Part shown: positions 24,974 through 33,372 of the stretch, piece after piece
Layout: each line of letters opens with the position of its first letter
Position numbering within the stretch: position 1 is the first letter of the stretch
From: an uncultured Bacteroidales bacterium
GTDB lineage: Bacteria > Bacteroidota > Bacteroidia > Bacteroidales > F082
DNA length: 64,000 bases
Direction: 5' to 3'
Assembly: GCA_905233685.1 (NCBI GenBank)
Contig: CAJOEZ010000008.1
Coordinates: forward strand, 1-64,000
The notes under the pieces: model-generated
Database searches by the model: none
What the model was told of the DNA's origin: nothing
What the model saw: the letters and a program-made list of their open reading frames with translations, nothing else
Translations under genes and position numbers: made by a program

Positions 24974-25231
24974 ATGGACGAGTTAATTTACACCCTAAAA
25001 CAGCAGATCATCGAGGCCCTGAACCTTGAAGATATGAAACCCGAAGACATCGACGAAAACGCTTCCCTGTTTGGCGAAGGTCTCGGTCTTGATTCCATTG
25101 ACGCGCTTGAACTTATCGTGCTGATGGAGAAGAACTACGGCATCAAGCTGCAAGACCCGTCGCAAGGCAAGGAAATCTTCAAGTCGGTGGCTGTGATGGC
25201 CGATTACATCCAGAAGAACCGTACCAAATAA
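24974..25231 (+). CDS. Acyl carrier protein, second copy
   Basis: The 85-residue product carries the phosphopantetheine site GLGLDSIDALEL with Ser41 and has the acidic four-helix pattern. The start at ATG 24974 is chosen over an in-frame ATG at 24944, which lies in the repeat. It resembles the specialised ACPs of flexirubin and aryl polyene clusters (LGLDSIDALEL). It lies 4 nt before the KS-KS gene, so it is likely the elongation carrier for that enzyme. Confidence 0.95.
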   Translation: MDELIYTLKQQIIEALNLEDMKPEDIDENASLFGEGLGLDSIDALELIVLMEKNYGIKLQDPSQGKEIFKSVAVMADYIQKNRTK

Positions 25232-25235
25232 CGCG

Positions 25236-27566
25236 ATGGAGCCGATTCTGATCACGGGCATGGGAGTCGTTTCGGCGATTGGCTTGGGCAAGGCCCAGAC
25301 GTTGGAGGCTTTGCTGAACAACCGCTCGGGAGTGGGTCCGCTGTATTATTTGGAGACGGAACACAAGGAGTTTCCCGTCGGTGAGGTGAAGTTGACCAAC
25401 GCCGAGATGTGCTCCAAATTGGGTCTTCCCGAAAACGCATTGGCCGTCAGGACTTCCCTGATGGGTATGTTGGCTTTGGGCGAGGCTTTGGAAGAAGCCG
25501 CTCTCACACCCGACATGCTGTCCAAGGTAGGTTTCATTTCGGGCACCACGGTGGGCGGCATGGACAAAAGCGAACAGTATTATCTCGATTATCTCGAAGG
25601 CGATGTCCACAAGGAGTATATCGCCGCTCACGATTGCGGCAGCTGCTCCGAGAGGATTGCCGACCATTTCGGGAAGTTCGCTTTTGTGACCACTTTGTCC
25701 ACAGCCTGTTCCTCAGCGGCTAACGCCATTATATTGGGTGCCAACATGATACGCTGCGGCGAAGCCGACATCGTAGTGGTGGGAGGCAGCGAGTGCATCA
25801 CCAAATTCCATCTCAACGGCTTCAATTCGCTGATGATTCTCGACACCAAGCCCTGTCGTCCCTTCGATGCCACACGCAATGGCTTGAATCTGGGCGAAGG
25901 AGCGGCTTATTTGGTTCTGGAATCGGCGGAAAGCGCAAGAAAACGCGGTGTGAAAGCCCAAGCCTTGCTTTCGGGCTACGGCAACGCCTGCGACGCTTTC
26001 CATCAAACGGCCTCCTCACCCGACGGCGAAGGTGCTTATCTTGCGATGAAAGAGGCACTTGAACTGGCCCAAATGCAGCCTTCGGAGATTGATTACATCA
26101 ATGCGCACGGCACTGGAACGCCCAACAATGATGTCAGCGAAAGCCAAGCCATGAGGCGACTTTTCAGCGAGCAAGTGCCGCCGGTGTCGTCCACCAAACC
26201 GTTCACCGGACATACCACCAGTGCTTCGGGCTCCATTGAGGCGGTGTTCTGCATCTTGGCTTTGCAAAACGGCTTTTTGCCCGTCAACTTGAATTGGTCG
26301 CAGGCAATGGACGACGGCATCATTCCCGTTTCACAGCCGACCAAGAAAACGCTGAAACATGTGTTGTGCAACGCTTTTGGTTTCGGTGGAAACGATTCCT
26401 CGTTGTTACTGTCAAGTGCTAAGGTCCCTGAGCTTGTCGAAGGGCCGACCCATTCAGACGGTGCTTCGACAGACTCAGCAACCTGCTATATCTTATCCGC
26501 CAAGCAAATCTCCATCCAGCAACCTTTGAACGAGGATTGGATGGACAGCCCCGTGGTGTATGACCAGCCTTACATCCGTTCCATTGACCCGAGTTTCAAA
26601 GACTATGTGTCGCCCATCGAGGCCCGGCGCATGGGAAAGATATTGAAACGCGCCATGGCCACCTCGAAAGAAGCCTTGAAAGCCGCCGGTTTGGAATCAG
26701 TCGAGGCCATTATTACGGGCACGGGTTTCGGTTGCGTCGAAAACACTGAGCTTTTCCTTGACGCCCTGACCAAAGAAGGAGAACAGTTGCTGAAGCCGAC
26801 CTATTTCATGCAGTCGACGCACAACACCATTAGTTCGTTGGTGGCCATCCAGACCAAGAACCATGGTTACAACGTCACCTACGCGCACAAAGGCATATCG
26901 TTTGAAAGCGCCCTGCAGGATGCTTGGCTGCAATTCAGGCTCGGCAAGATTGGCTCTGCCTTGGTGGGTGGCCACGACGAGATGACGGAAACCTTCTTTC
27001 ACATCCTGAAAAAAGGCGGCGTGCTCGGCAACGACGATGAAATCTGCGGCGAAACCGCTGTTTCTGTGGTACTTTCCCGTAAATTGGAGTCGCAGGTCAT
27101 TGAGCCTGTCGAAATGCCGTCACAGAATCAGTCGGCCCTTCGACAAGCTCAGGGTCCTCAGGCATTATGCAAACTCATAGGCTTCAAAATGCTGCATCGA
27201 CCCACGACAAACGAATTGAAAGAAACTGTAACAAATTTGTTACAAGAATCTGGGAAATCCGTGTCCGACATCGATTTCATCCTTACGGGCATCAGCGGGA
27301 ACCACAAAAATGACAAGGCCTATTTGGAGGAGACAAAGCTGCTCTTTGGCGACAAACCCTTGCTGAAATACAAACACCTTTTCGGCGAGAGTTTCACCGT
27401 TTCGGGCATCGGGTTTTATGTGGCGGCGCAGTGTTTAGCCCATCATCGAGTGCCGGAGGCCTTGTTTGTCAACTCTTCGGAAAACAAGGCTGTCCAACCG
27501 CATTGTATTCTGATTTACAACCGTTCAGACGGCGAGAATGTCGCTTTGACCCTTTTGGAGGATTGA
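25236..27566 (+). CDS. Fused ketosynthase + ketosynthase-like (KS-KS2) protein
   Basis: The product has 776 residues. Residues 1-395 form a complete ketosynthase with Cys158 (STACSSA), His291 (NAHGTGTPNND) and His326 (KPFTGHTTSASG). Residues of about 418-775 form a second, ketosynthase-2-like half with PTYFMQSTHNTISS near 525, where no Cys nucleophile is present. This resembles a KS/chain-length-factor pair made as one chain. Two REP-like inverted repeats are inserted in frame: one at the domain junction (residues 397-416) and one in the second half (residues of about 620-641). Neither breaks the frame. Aryl polyene systems are known to use KS/CLF heterodimers, and here the pair appears fused. 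Confidence 0.87.
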   Translation: MEPILITGMGVVSAIGLGKAQTLEALLNNRSGVGPLYYLETEHKEFPVGEVKLTNAEMCSKLGLPENALAVRTSLMGMLALGEALEEAALTPDMLSKVGFISGTTVGGMDKSEQYYLDYLEGDVHKEYIAAHDCGSCSERIADHFGKFAFVTTLSTACSSAANAIILGANMIRCGEADIVVVGGSECITKFHLNGFNSLMILDTKPCRPFDATRNGLNLGEGAAYLVLESAESARKRGVKAQALLSGYGNACDAFHQTASSPDGEGAYLAMKEALELAQMQPSEIDYINAHGTGTPNNDVSESQAMRRLFSEQVPPVSSTKPFTGHTTSASGSIEAVFCILALQNGFLPVNLNWSQAMDDGIIPVSQPTKKTLKHVLCNAFGFGGNDSSLLLSSAKVPELVEGPTHSDGASTDSATCYILSAKQISIQQPLNEDWMDSPVVYDQPYIRSIDPSFKDYVSPIEARRMGKILKRAMATSKEALKAAGLESVEAIITGTGFGCVENTELFLDALTKEGEQLLKPTYFMQSTHNTISSLVAIQTKNHGYNVTYAHKGISFESALQDAWLQFRLGKIGSALVGGHDEMTETFFHILKKGGVLGNDDEICGETAVSVVLSRKLESQVIEPVEMPSQNQSALRQAQGPQALCKLIGFKMLHRPTTNELKETVTNLLQESGKSVSDIDFILTGISGNHKNDKAYLEETKLLFGDKPLLKYKHLFGESFTVSGIGFYVAAQCLAHHRVPEALFVNSSENKAVQPHCILIYNRSDGENVALTLLED
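26423..26483. repeat. REP-like inverted repeat in the KS-KS2 linker
   Basis: Arm 26423-26446 reads GGTCCCTGAGCTTGTCGAAG plus GGCC. Arm 26460-26483, reverse-complemented, reads GGTTGCTGAGTCTGTCGAAG plus CACC. The loop is 13 nt. The element encodes KVPELVEGP...ASTDSATC, which is foreign to ketosynthases. Confidence 0.88.
27095..27157. repeat. Second REP-like inverted repeat, in the KS2 half
   Basis: Arm 27095-27118 reads GGTCATTGAGCCTGTCGAAA plus TGCC. Arm 27134-27157, reverse-complemented, reads GGACCCTGAGCTTGTCGAAG plus GGCC. The loop is 15 nt. It encodes VIEPVEMP...ALRQAQGP, in frame. Confidence 0.88.
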
Positions 27567-27569
27567 GTT

Positions 27570-27923
27570 ATGTGGAAATTGTTAGGCTTGGTTTCGTTGC
27601 AGACAATCTTCCTTTCGGGAGGACAGGTATTGCTCAAGTTGGCCATGGAGAAAATGGGCAAGTTCGAGTGGACATGGACCTATTTTAAAACCCTCTTGAC
27701 CAACTGGTGGCTATTGGCCTGTGGCATCAGTTTCAGCATTTGCACGGTGCTGTGGCTCTACATTCTGAAGAAATTCCCCTTCAGCCAGGCCTATCCTTTG
27801 ACGAGTCTGTCCTTCGTGTTTGGCATGATAGCCGCATGGCTTGTCTTTGGTGAGAGCATCCCGCTTTCACGGTGGCTTGGCCTGATTCTTGTAGTGTCGG
27901 GTTGTTTCCTAATCATGAAATAA
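27570..27923 (+). CDS. Small four-helix DMT-family membrane protein (EamA/EmrE-like)
   Basis: The 117-residue product has four hydrophobic helices (residues of about 2-20, 40-60, 68-88 and 96-116). It has the DMT features GGQVLLKLAM in helix 1, FPFSQAYPLTSLSFVFGMIAA in helix 3 and FGESIPLSRWLG before helix 4. It is the size of the EmrE and ArnE/ArnF subunits. In this setting it could move a lipid-linked intermediate across the inner membrane, as ArnE/F do. It is packed between the KS-KS2 and LolA-like genes with 3-nt gaps. Confidence 0.82.
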   Translation: MWKLLGLVSLQTIFLSGGQVLLKLAMEKMGKFEWTWTYFKTLLTNWWLLACGISFSICTVLWLYILKKFPFSQAYPLTSLSFVFGMIAAWLVFGESIPLSRWLGLILVVSGCFLIMK

Positions 27924-27926
27924 GTT

Positions 27927-28556
27927 ATGAAGAAGTTCTTGTTGTCCGTACTTTTCGCCATGGTGGGCGGTTGGGTTTTTGCTCAATCGCAACTTTCTGA
28001 TACACAGAGTCAAGAGTTGATAAAACAACTGACGCAAACGGCCGCATCGATGCAAACCATGCAATGCCATTTTGTACAGGAGAAAACCATGGCCATGCTG
28101 GCCGAGCCCTCGGTAGCCGAAGGCACGATGCTTTTTGCCGCACCCGACAAGATGCGGTGGGAATACACCAAACCGTATGCTTCCGCCCTGATTGTCAACG
28201 GCGAACATATCATCAAGGTAACGGAGGGCAAGGCCGAGATTTTGGATGCCCAATCGAACCGTATGTATCAAGGCATGATTAGTTTGATTATGGGCAGCGC
28301 CTCGGGCAAAAAGTTGTTTGACACTTCGGCGTTTGATGTGGCGCTTTACGACGACAACGGGTTTTGGCGTGCTGAAATGACCCCCAAACGCCGCGAGATG
28401 AAACGAATGTTCAGCCAGTTGGTGTTCCTTTTCGACAAGCAAACCAGGGGCATCCGTCGCGTCGAGTTTGTGGAAGCCGGCGGCGATGTCACTTCAATTC
28501 GTTTTGAGGAAATCAAGATAGACGAGGCAATAGAAGATAGGCTGTTTTTGGAATAA
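27927..28556 (+). CDS. LolA-like outer-membrane lipoprotein carrier family protein
   Basis: The 209-residue product has a signal peptide ending WVFAQ. The periplasmic LolA fold is indicated by MQCHFVQEKTMAML, GTMLFAAPDKMRWEYTKPYA and VEAGGDVTSIRFEEIKID. LolA shells hold acyl chains in a hydrophobic cavity during transfer to the outer membrane. Such proteins accompany aryl polyene clusters and may carry the finished aryl-polyene lipid. A second, more divergent LolA-like gene lies at 41515. Confidence 0.88.
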   Translation: MKKFLLSVLFAMVGGWVFAQSQLSDTQSQELIKQLTQTAASMQTMQCHFVQEKTMAMLAEPSVAEGTMLFAAPDKMRWEYTKPYASALIVNGEHIIKVTEGKAEILDAQSNRMYQGMISLIMGSASGKKLFDTSAFDVALYDDNGFWRAEMTPKRREMKRMFSQLVFLFDKQTRGIRRVEFVEAGGDVTSIRFEEIKIDEAIEDRLFLE

Positions 28557-28602
28557 AAGTGCATTTTTGCTTTTTGTCGGCCTCACTTTGGGACGAAATC
28601 CG

Positions 28603-28610
28603 TACTTTTG
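28603..28610 (+). promoter_or_regulatory. -7 promoter box TACTTTTG inside the cluster
   Basis: It matches TAnnTTTG in the 76-nt gap before the second dehydratase-like gene, 22 nt before its ATG. No TTTG is found at 18-21 nt spacing, so this is a weak internal promoter candidate. It also argues for the start at 28633. Confidence 0.45.
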
Positions 28611-28632
28611 CCTTTTCATAAACGGATTTACC

Positions 28633-29010
28633 ATGCCTTTTTTAGACAACCTTTTCATCATAGCATCGATGGACGACACCGAAAGTGGCTTCACAGCCAG
28701 ACTGCTCTGCAATCCTTCGCATCCGGTTCATCAGGCGCATTTTCCGGGCAATCCCATCACGCCAGGCGCTTGTTTGGTGCAGACGGCCTGCGATGTGCTC
28801 CAAAAGAAATTGGGACGACCGCTTAGTTTGAAAGCATCGAAAAGCATCAAATTTCTCAATCAACTCGTGCCCACCGAGGGGAGAGAGGTGAGTCTCAACT
28901 ATTCGCATCTCGAAAGGACTGAAACCGAATGCAAGACACAAGTTGTCATCGCGGACGAATCCACCGTTTTTTCCAAAATGTCGCTGACTTTCAGCTATGA
29001 ATCCCTCTGA
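28633..29010 (+). CDS. FabA/FabZ-like hotdog protein (ApeP-like), catalytic residues replaced
   Basis: The 125-residue product starts at ATG 28633; a TTG further up would overlap the promoter box. It contains AHFPGNPITPGACLVQTACDVL at 35-56, the FabZ central helix block, but the catalytic Glu position is Gln50. The N-terminus (PFLDNLFIIAS) lacks the LPHR histidine. It is therefore probably not active alone. Aryl polyene systems in Xenorhabdus are reported to use paired hotdog dehydratases, so this may pair with the product of 22363-22815. Confidence 0.8.
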   Translation: MPFLDNLFIIASMDDTESGFTARLLCNPSHPVHQAHFPGNPITPGACLVQTACDVLQKKLGRPLSLKASKSIKFLNQLVPTEGREVSLNYSHLERTETECKTQVVIADESTVFSKMSLTFSYESL

Positions 29011-29773
29011 TGACATAGCGGTACGGGCCAAAATGCAGCAAAGGAAAGTCTGCGCGGTGATGCCGACCTACAACAATGGCGGCACGCTGCGCGATGTGGT
29101 GGAACGAGTATTGGTTTATTGCCCTGATGTCATCGTTGTCAATGATGGCTGCACCGACAATTCCACTGAAATTTTGGCTTCCTTTGGACGTCGTATCACT
29201 ATGGTCGATTACGGCAAAAACCGAGGCAAAGGCTATGCCCTAAAACAAGGTTTCCAGAAAGCCAAAAGCATGGGTTTCCAGTATGCCCTCACCATCGACA
29301 GCGACGGGCAGCATTTCCCTGAAGACATCCCGCTTTTTATTGAAGCATTGGAGCAGCACCCCGAGGCCTTGATTGTGGGCAGCCGCAATTTGAGCCAAGA
29401 TAATATGCCGGGCGGCAACACTTTTGCTAACAAGTTTTCAAATTTTTGGTTCAGGCTACAGACGGGCATCAACCTGCCTGATACGCAGACCGGCTTTCGG
29501 CTTTATCCTTTGCCAAAGTTGCCGCATATTTTCAGCGCACGCTACGAGGCCGAGTTGTCGCTGTTGGTCTTTTCCGCTTGGCGTGGCATTGAATTGGTGC
29601 CCATCAAAGTGAATGTGTTCTATCCCAAGGCCGAGGAGCGCGTCACGCATTTCCGGCCGTTTTGGGATTTCTTCCGCATCAGCGTGCTGAACACCATCCT
29701 CTGTTTTGGGGCCGTTTTCTATGGATGGCCTGCACGGCTCATTCGTCAACTGAGAAGGAGGAAACAGGCATGA
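28997..29773 (+). CDS. Family 2 glycosyltransferase (DPM1-like)
   Basis: The 258-residue product has a GT-A fold with VCAVMPTYNNGGTLRDVV, VVNDGCTDNSTE, the metal-binding TIDSDGQHFPED, and GSRNLSQDNMPGG. The hydrophobic C-terminal part (SVLNTILCFGAVFYGWP) suggests membrane contact. DPM1-like enzymes transfer a sugar from a nucleotide donor to a lipid carrier or lipid-like acceptor. Aryl polyene and flexirubin clusters usually contain one. The start may instead be ATG 29033 (MQQRKVCAV). It overlaps the dehydratase-like gene by 14 nt and the exporter gene by ATGA. Confidence 0.9.
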   Translation: MNPSDDIAVRAKMQQRKVCAVMPTYNNGGTLRDVVERVLVYCPDVIVVNDGCTDNSTEILASFGRRITMVDYGKNRGKGYALKQGFQKAKSMGFQYALTIDSDGQHFPEDIPLFIEALEQHPEALIVGSRNLSQDNMPGGNTFANKFSNFWFRLQTGINLPDTQTGFRLYPLPKLPHIFSARYEAELSLLVFSAWRGIELVPIKVNVFYPKAEERVTHFRPFWDFFRISVLNTILCFGAVFYGWPARLIRQLRRRKQA

Positions 29774-32700
29774 AAAAGTTTTTCCTTTCCGTCTACGACC
29801 GCCTTTCGCAAAACAAGCCACTTTCAGTAGCTTTATTGCTGTTTATCACGGCTTTATGCGTTTTTTCGGCACTGCGTTTGGACTATAAGGAAAACATCGC
29901 CGATTTTTTGCCCACAGACTCAGAAAAGGAGCGCTACACCTCGGTTTACAATGATTTAGGCAACCAAGGCCAGATAACGGTCATCTTTAGTTCCGTAAGC
30001 GACGAGGCCATTGATGCCCAAGACGCCATCATCGAGGCCATGGATGACTTTGAAAGCCATTGGAAGGCATTGGATACCGTCCAGTTAGTCAATAACTTGC
30101 AATGCCGCGTCGACGGCGGCAAAGTGCTGGATGCCATCGATTTCATCCGCGAAAACCAGGCATTGTTTCTCACGGAAAGTGATTACCTTCGCATGGATTC
30201 CCTTTTGGCCAACCCCGACCATGTTTCCACGAGCATGGAAAACATCAAGCGGATACTTTCCATGCCCACGGCAGGTGTCATCGTAGAAGGCATTCAGGCC
30301 GACCCGCTCAACCTTTATTCCCCTGTTTTGCAGCGGTTGAATGCCCTCAATCCTACCGAGGGCTACCGCATGGAGGACGAATACCTCTTCAACGAGCTCG
30401 GCGACAAAGGTTTTGCCTTTTTCTCGTCACCGTTTTCGAGCAGCGATACAAAAGGCAACACTCAGATTGTCAGTTTATTGGACAAAGCCATCGAACAAAC
30501 CGAGCACGAAAATCCACAAGTGCAGATTTCGGCTATCGGGGCTCCGACCATCGCTGTCACCAATGCACAGCAAATCAAGAAGGACAGTTTTCTTTCTATT
30601 TCTCTTGCTATCGTGCTGATTTTCGGCATTTTGATGTTCACCATGGCCCGGAAGCGCAACTTGCTGTGGTTAGGTTTGGCCATCCTTTTCGGCTGGATTT
30701 TCGCCTTGGCGGTCATCGCCTTGTTTAAATCGAGCATTTCCATCATCGTGGTGGGCATCGGGTCGGTCATTGTGGGCATCGCGGTCAACTATCCGCTGCA
30801 TTACCTCGACCACATCAAGCAGGAACCCAACAAGCGCGAGGCTTTGAAAGACGTCATCCAGCCTTTGGTCATCGGCAATCTCACCACCGTGGCGGCTTTC
30901 GCCTGCCTGATGTTCGTGAAGGCCGAAGCCATGCGCGACCTCGGGCTTTTCGGAGCCTTGACGCTGATAGGCACCATCCTTTTCGTGATGGTGTTTTTGC
31001 CTTTGTTTGCCGTCACCCCAAAAAAAACCAAGAAACTTTTCGTCGACGATGGCAAAGCCCCTTCGGAAACTTGGCGCAAAGTCAAGTTGTATGCTTTTTG
31101 GCCTTTGGTTATCATCACATTGATACTCAGTTATTTCAGCCAAGAAACCGCTTTCGATGCCGACTTGCACAATATCAACTACATGACCCGACAACAGCAA
31201 GAGGATTTGGCCTTGCTGAGCGAGTCGCTGCAAAAGGAAGGCGAAACAGATTTGATTTATCTTGTTTCAGAAGCCACTGATTTTCAGGATGCTGTAAGGC
31301 AAAATGAAAAGATAATTGCCGAAATCCAAAATACGGTTCCCGACAGCATCGAGTACAACATTTCGGGTTTGGACGCCTTGCTGCCTTCGGTGGAAAAACA
31401 GGAAAAGTCACTTGAAATGTGGCAAGATTTCTGGCAACGCCATCCCAATCTCGCCGAGCAAGTCAAGGCGGAGGCGGTGAAAGCGGGGTTCAGGGAAAAC
31501 GCCTTCGCCACCTTCACTGACGGTATTTCAAAGACATACAAACCCTTGACGGAGAGCGAGATGCTGCCGTTGTTGGCCTTATGCGGCAATTATGTTTTGC
31601 ATCATGATTCTCTTATGCGGGTGGTCAATTTTGTTCAGGTTCCCGTCGCAGATTCCGAGCCTTTGAAACAGCAGTTGAGGCAGGTTTTGAGTACAATGGA
31701 CGACCCTTCGATGTTTCGACCTTGCTCAACAACCTCAGGCTCAGGGATCTTAAACGGTTTCGCGTTCAGTATCAGCGATGTAGGCAATAATTTGGTCAGT
31801 GCGCTCTCTTCGGATTTCGACTACATCCTTTATGTGTGCAGCATTGTGGTGTTCCTATTCCTCTGCCTTTCGTTTGGTCGTTTGGAGCTGGCTTTGTTGG
31901 CCTTCCTTCCGTTGACCGTCGGCTGGACTTGGATTCTGGGAATCATGCACTTAGGAGGAATCAAGTTCAACATCGTCAACATCATTTTGGCCACGTTCAT
32001 CTTTGGGCAGGGCGATGACTATACGATTTTCATCACAGAAGGTTTACTCTACGAATACACCTACGGCAAAAAAATGCTGAAAAACTACCGCAATAGTGTC
32101 ATTCTCAGCGGAATACTAATGTTTATCGGTATCGGAACGCTGATTTTCGCCAAGCATCCCGCCATGCGCTCCTTGGCCGAAGTGGCCATCATCGGCATGG
32201 CCGTTGTGGTTTTGATGGCCTGCTATTTGCCTCCCGTCATTTTCAATTGGCTGACCAAAAAGAAAGGCCAAATCCGTGAAGTGCCGCTCACCTTGAAGCG
32301 GTTGGTTTATACCTTCTTGATGTTTATTGTGTATATTTTCAGCGCATTCCTCATCGTCACGCCTTTGACTTTCCTATACAAGTACCTGTGGCCCGATTCG
32401 GAGAAGAAACGTTACCGCTACCACCAAATGATAGCCGCTGTCATGCGTTTGGCCATGAAAATACTGCCCGGCGTGAAATTCAGCATGAACAACGAGGTGG
32501 GCGAAACTTTCGAGAAGCCTGCGGTCATCATCGCCAATCATCAGTCGTCGCTCGATTTGATTACGCTCATGATGCTGCATCCCAAGTTGATTTTGCTGAC
32601 CACGGACTGGGTTTGGAAGAACCCGTTTTATGGCATCATCATTCGCTTTGCCGAGTTTTATCCCATTTCGGACGGCTACGAAAAGAACGAGGAACGTTTG

Positions 32701-33372
32701 AAAGACTTGGTGAGTCGCGGTTATTCCGTAGTGGTTTTCCCGGAGGGCACGCGCTCCATGACAGGCGAAATCATCCGTTTCCACAAAGGTGCTTTCCAAC
32801 TGGCGCAGACCCTGAAAGTCGATATCCTGCCCGTTTTCATTCACGGCGCCTATCACGCCATGCCCAAGAAGGATTTCTTTGTGCTTCGCGAAGGTAGTGT
32901 TTATGTAGAAATTGGGAAGAGGATGGCGGCGGAAGCGGTGCAAGCCGAAGATGCCCGCGCCCTCACTTCGCAATTCCACAAGCTATATTTAGAGCATTAT
33001 GGCGAAATCCGCCGTCAGCGCGAAGACACGATGTACGTGCTGCCGTATGTGCGCTATAAGTACATCTACAAAGGCAACAACGTGGAACGCGAATGGCGCC
33101 AAAGCATCAGTCGCATCCGCGCCCATGCGGCGGAAATTGACGCTTTGCAGCATAAAAGTATTTTATTGAAAAACAGTGGATTGGGAGAATTGGCTTGGAC
33201 GATGGCCCTGGTTCACAAGGATTCACAAATCTATGCCGTCGAGGCGGATGAGGACAAGTATCTGATTGCCTCGCATTGTAGTTACATCCCAGACAACTTG
33301 CATTTCGTGAAAGAGGAAACGGGATTGCCCAATTGCGATTATGTTATTGATAATCAAATGTTTTTGAAATGA
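29770..33372 (+). CDS. MMPL/RND-family exporter fused to a PlsC acyltransferase and a methyltransferase-like tail
   Basis: The product has 1200 residues, starting at ATG 29770 inside the previous stop. It has a first membrane helix (about 18-37), a large periplasmic loop, a block of five helices (about 275-420), a second loop, and a second block (about 690-880) including GQGDDYTIFITEG. This is the MMPL exporter layout. A PlsC domain follows, with NHQSSLDL near 922 and FPEGTRSMTGE near 991. The last 75 residues (LLKNSGLGELAWTMALVHKDSQIYAVEADEDK) look like a degraded class I methyltransferase. MMPL proteins are standard in aryl polyene clusters; the fused acyltransferase would couple lipid acylation to export. 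The gene also carries a REP-like sequence at 31702-31749. Confidence 0.9.
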   Translation: MKKFFLSVYDRLSQNKPLSVALLLFITALCVFSALRLDYKENIADFLPTDSEKERYTSVYNDLGNQGQITVIFSSVSDEAIDAQDAIIEAMDDFESHWKALDTVQLVNNLQCRVDGGKVLDAIDFIRENQALFLTESDYLRMDSLLANPDHVSTSMENIKRILSMPTAGVIVEGIQADPLNLYSPVLQRLNALNPTEGYRMEDEYLFNELGDKGFAFFSSPFSSSDTKGNTQIVSLLDKAIEQTEHENPQVQISAIGAPTIAVTNAQQIKKDSFLSISLAIVLIFGILMFTMARKRNLLWLGLAILFGWIFALAVIALFKSSISIIVVGIGSVIVGIAVNYPLHYLDHIKQEPNKREALKDVIQPLVIGNLTTVAAFACLMFVKAEAMRDLGLFGALTLIGTILFVMVFLPLFAVTPKKTKKLFVDDGKAPSETWRKVKLYAFWPLVIITLILSYFSQETAFDADLHNINYMTRQQQEDLALLSESLQKEGETDLIYLVSEATDFQDAVRQNEKIIAEIQNTVPDSIEYNISGLDALLPSVEKQEKSLEMWQDFWQRHPNLAEQVKAEAVKAGFRENAFATFTDGISKTYKPLTESEMLPLLALCGNYVLHHDSLMRVVNFVQVPVADSEPLKQQLRQVLSTMDDPSMFRPCSTTSGSGILNGFAFSISDVGNNLVSALSSDFDYILYVCSIVVFLFLCLSFGRLELALLAFLPLTVGWTWILGIMHLGGIKFNIVNIILATFIFGQGDDYTIFITEGLLYEYTYGKKMLKNYRNSVILSGILMFIGIGTLIFAKHPAMRSLAEVAIIGMAVVVLMACYLPPVIFNWLTKKKGQIREVPLTLKRLVYTFLMFIVYIFSAFLIVTPLTFLYKYLWPDSEKKRYRYHQMIAAVMRLAMKILPGVKFSMNNEVGETFEKPAVIIANHQSSLDLITLMMLHPKLILLTTDWVWKNPFYGIIIRFAEFYPISDGYEKNEERLKDLVSRGYSVVVFPEGTRSMTGEIIRFHKGAFQLAQTLKVDILPVFIHGAYHAMPKKDFFVLREGSVYVEIGKRMAAEAVQAEDARALTSQFHKLYLEHYGEIRRQREDTMYVLPYVRYKYIYKGNNVEREWRQSISRIRAHAAEIDALQHKSILLKNSGLGELAWTMALVHKDSQIYAVEADEDKYLIASHCSYIPDNLHFVKEETGLPNCDYVIDNQMFLK
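31702..31749. repeat. REP-like arm split by a 24-bp insertion, inside the MMPL gene
   Basis: GACCCTTCGA (31702-31711) and CAGGCTCAGGGATC (31736-31749) together match the 24-nt REP arm seen at 39015 with two differences. The 24 nt between them (31712-31735) themselves resemble an arm (reverse complement GGTTGTTGAGCAAGGTCGAA). The frame is kept. Confidence 0.6.
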
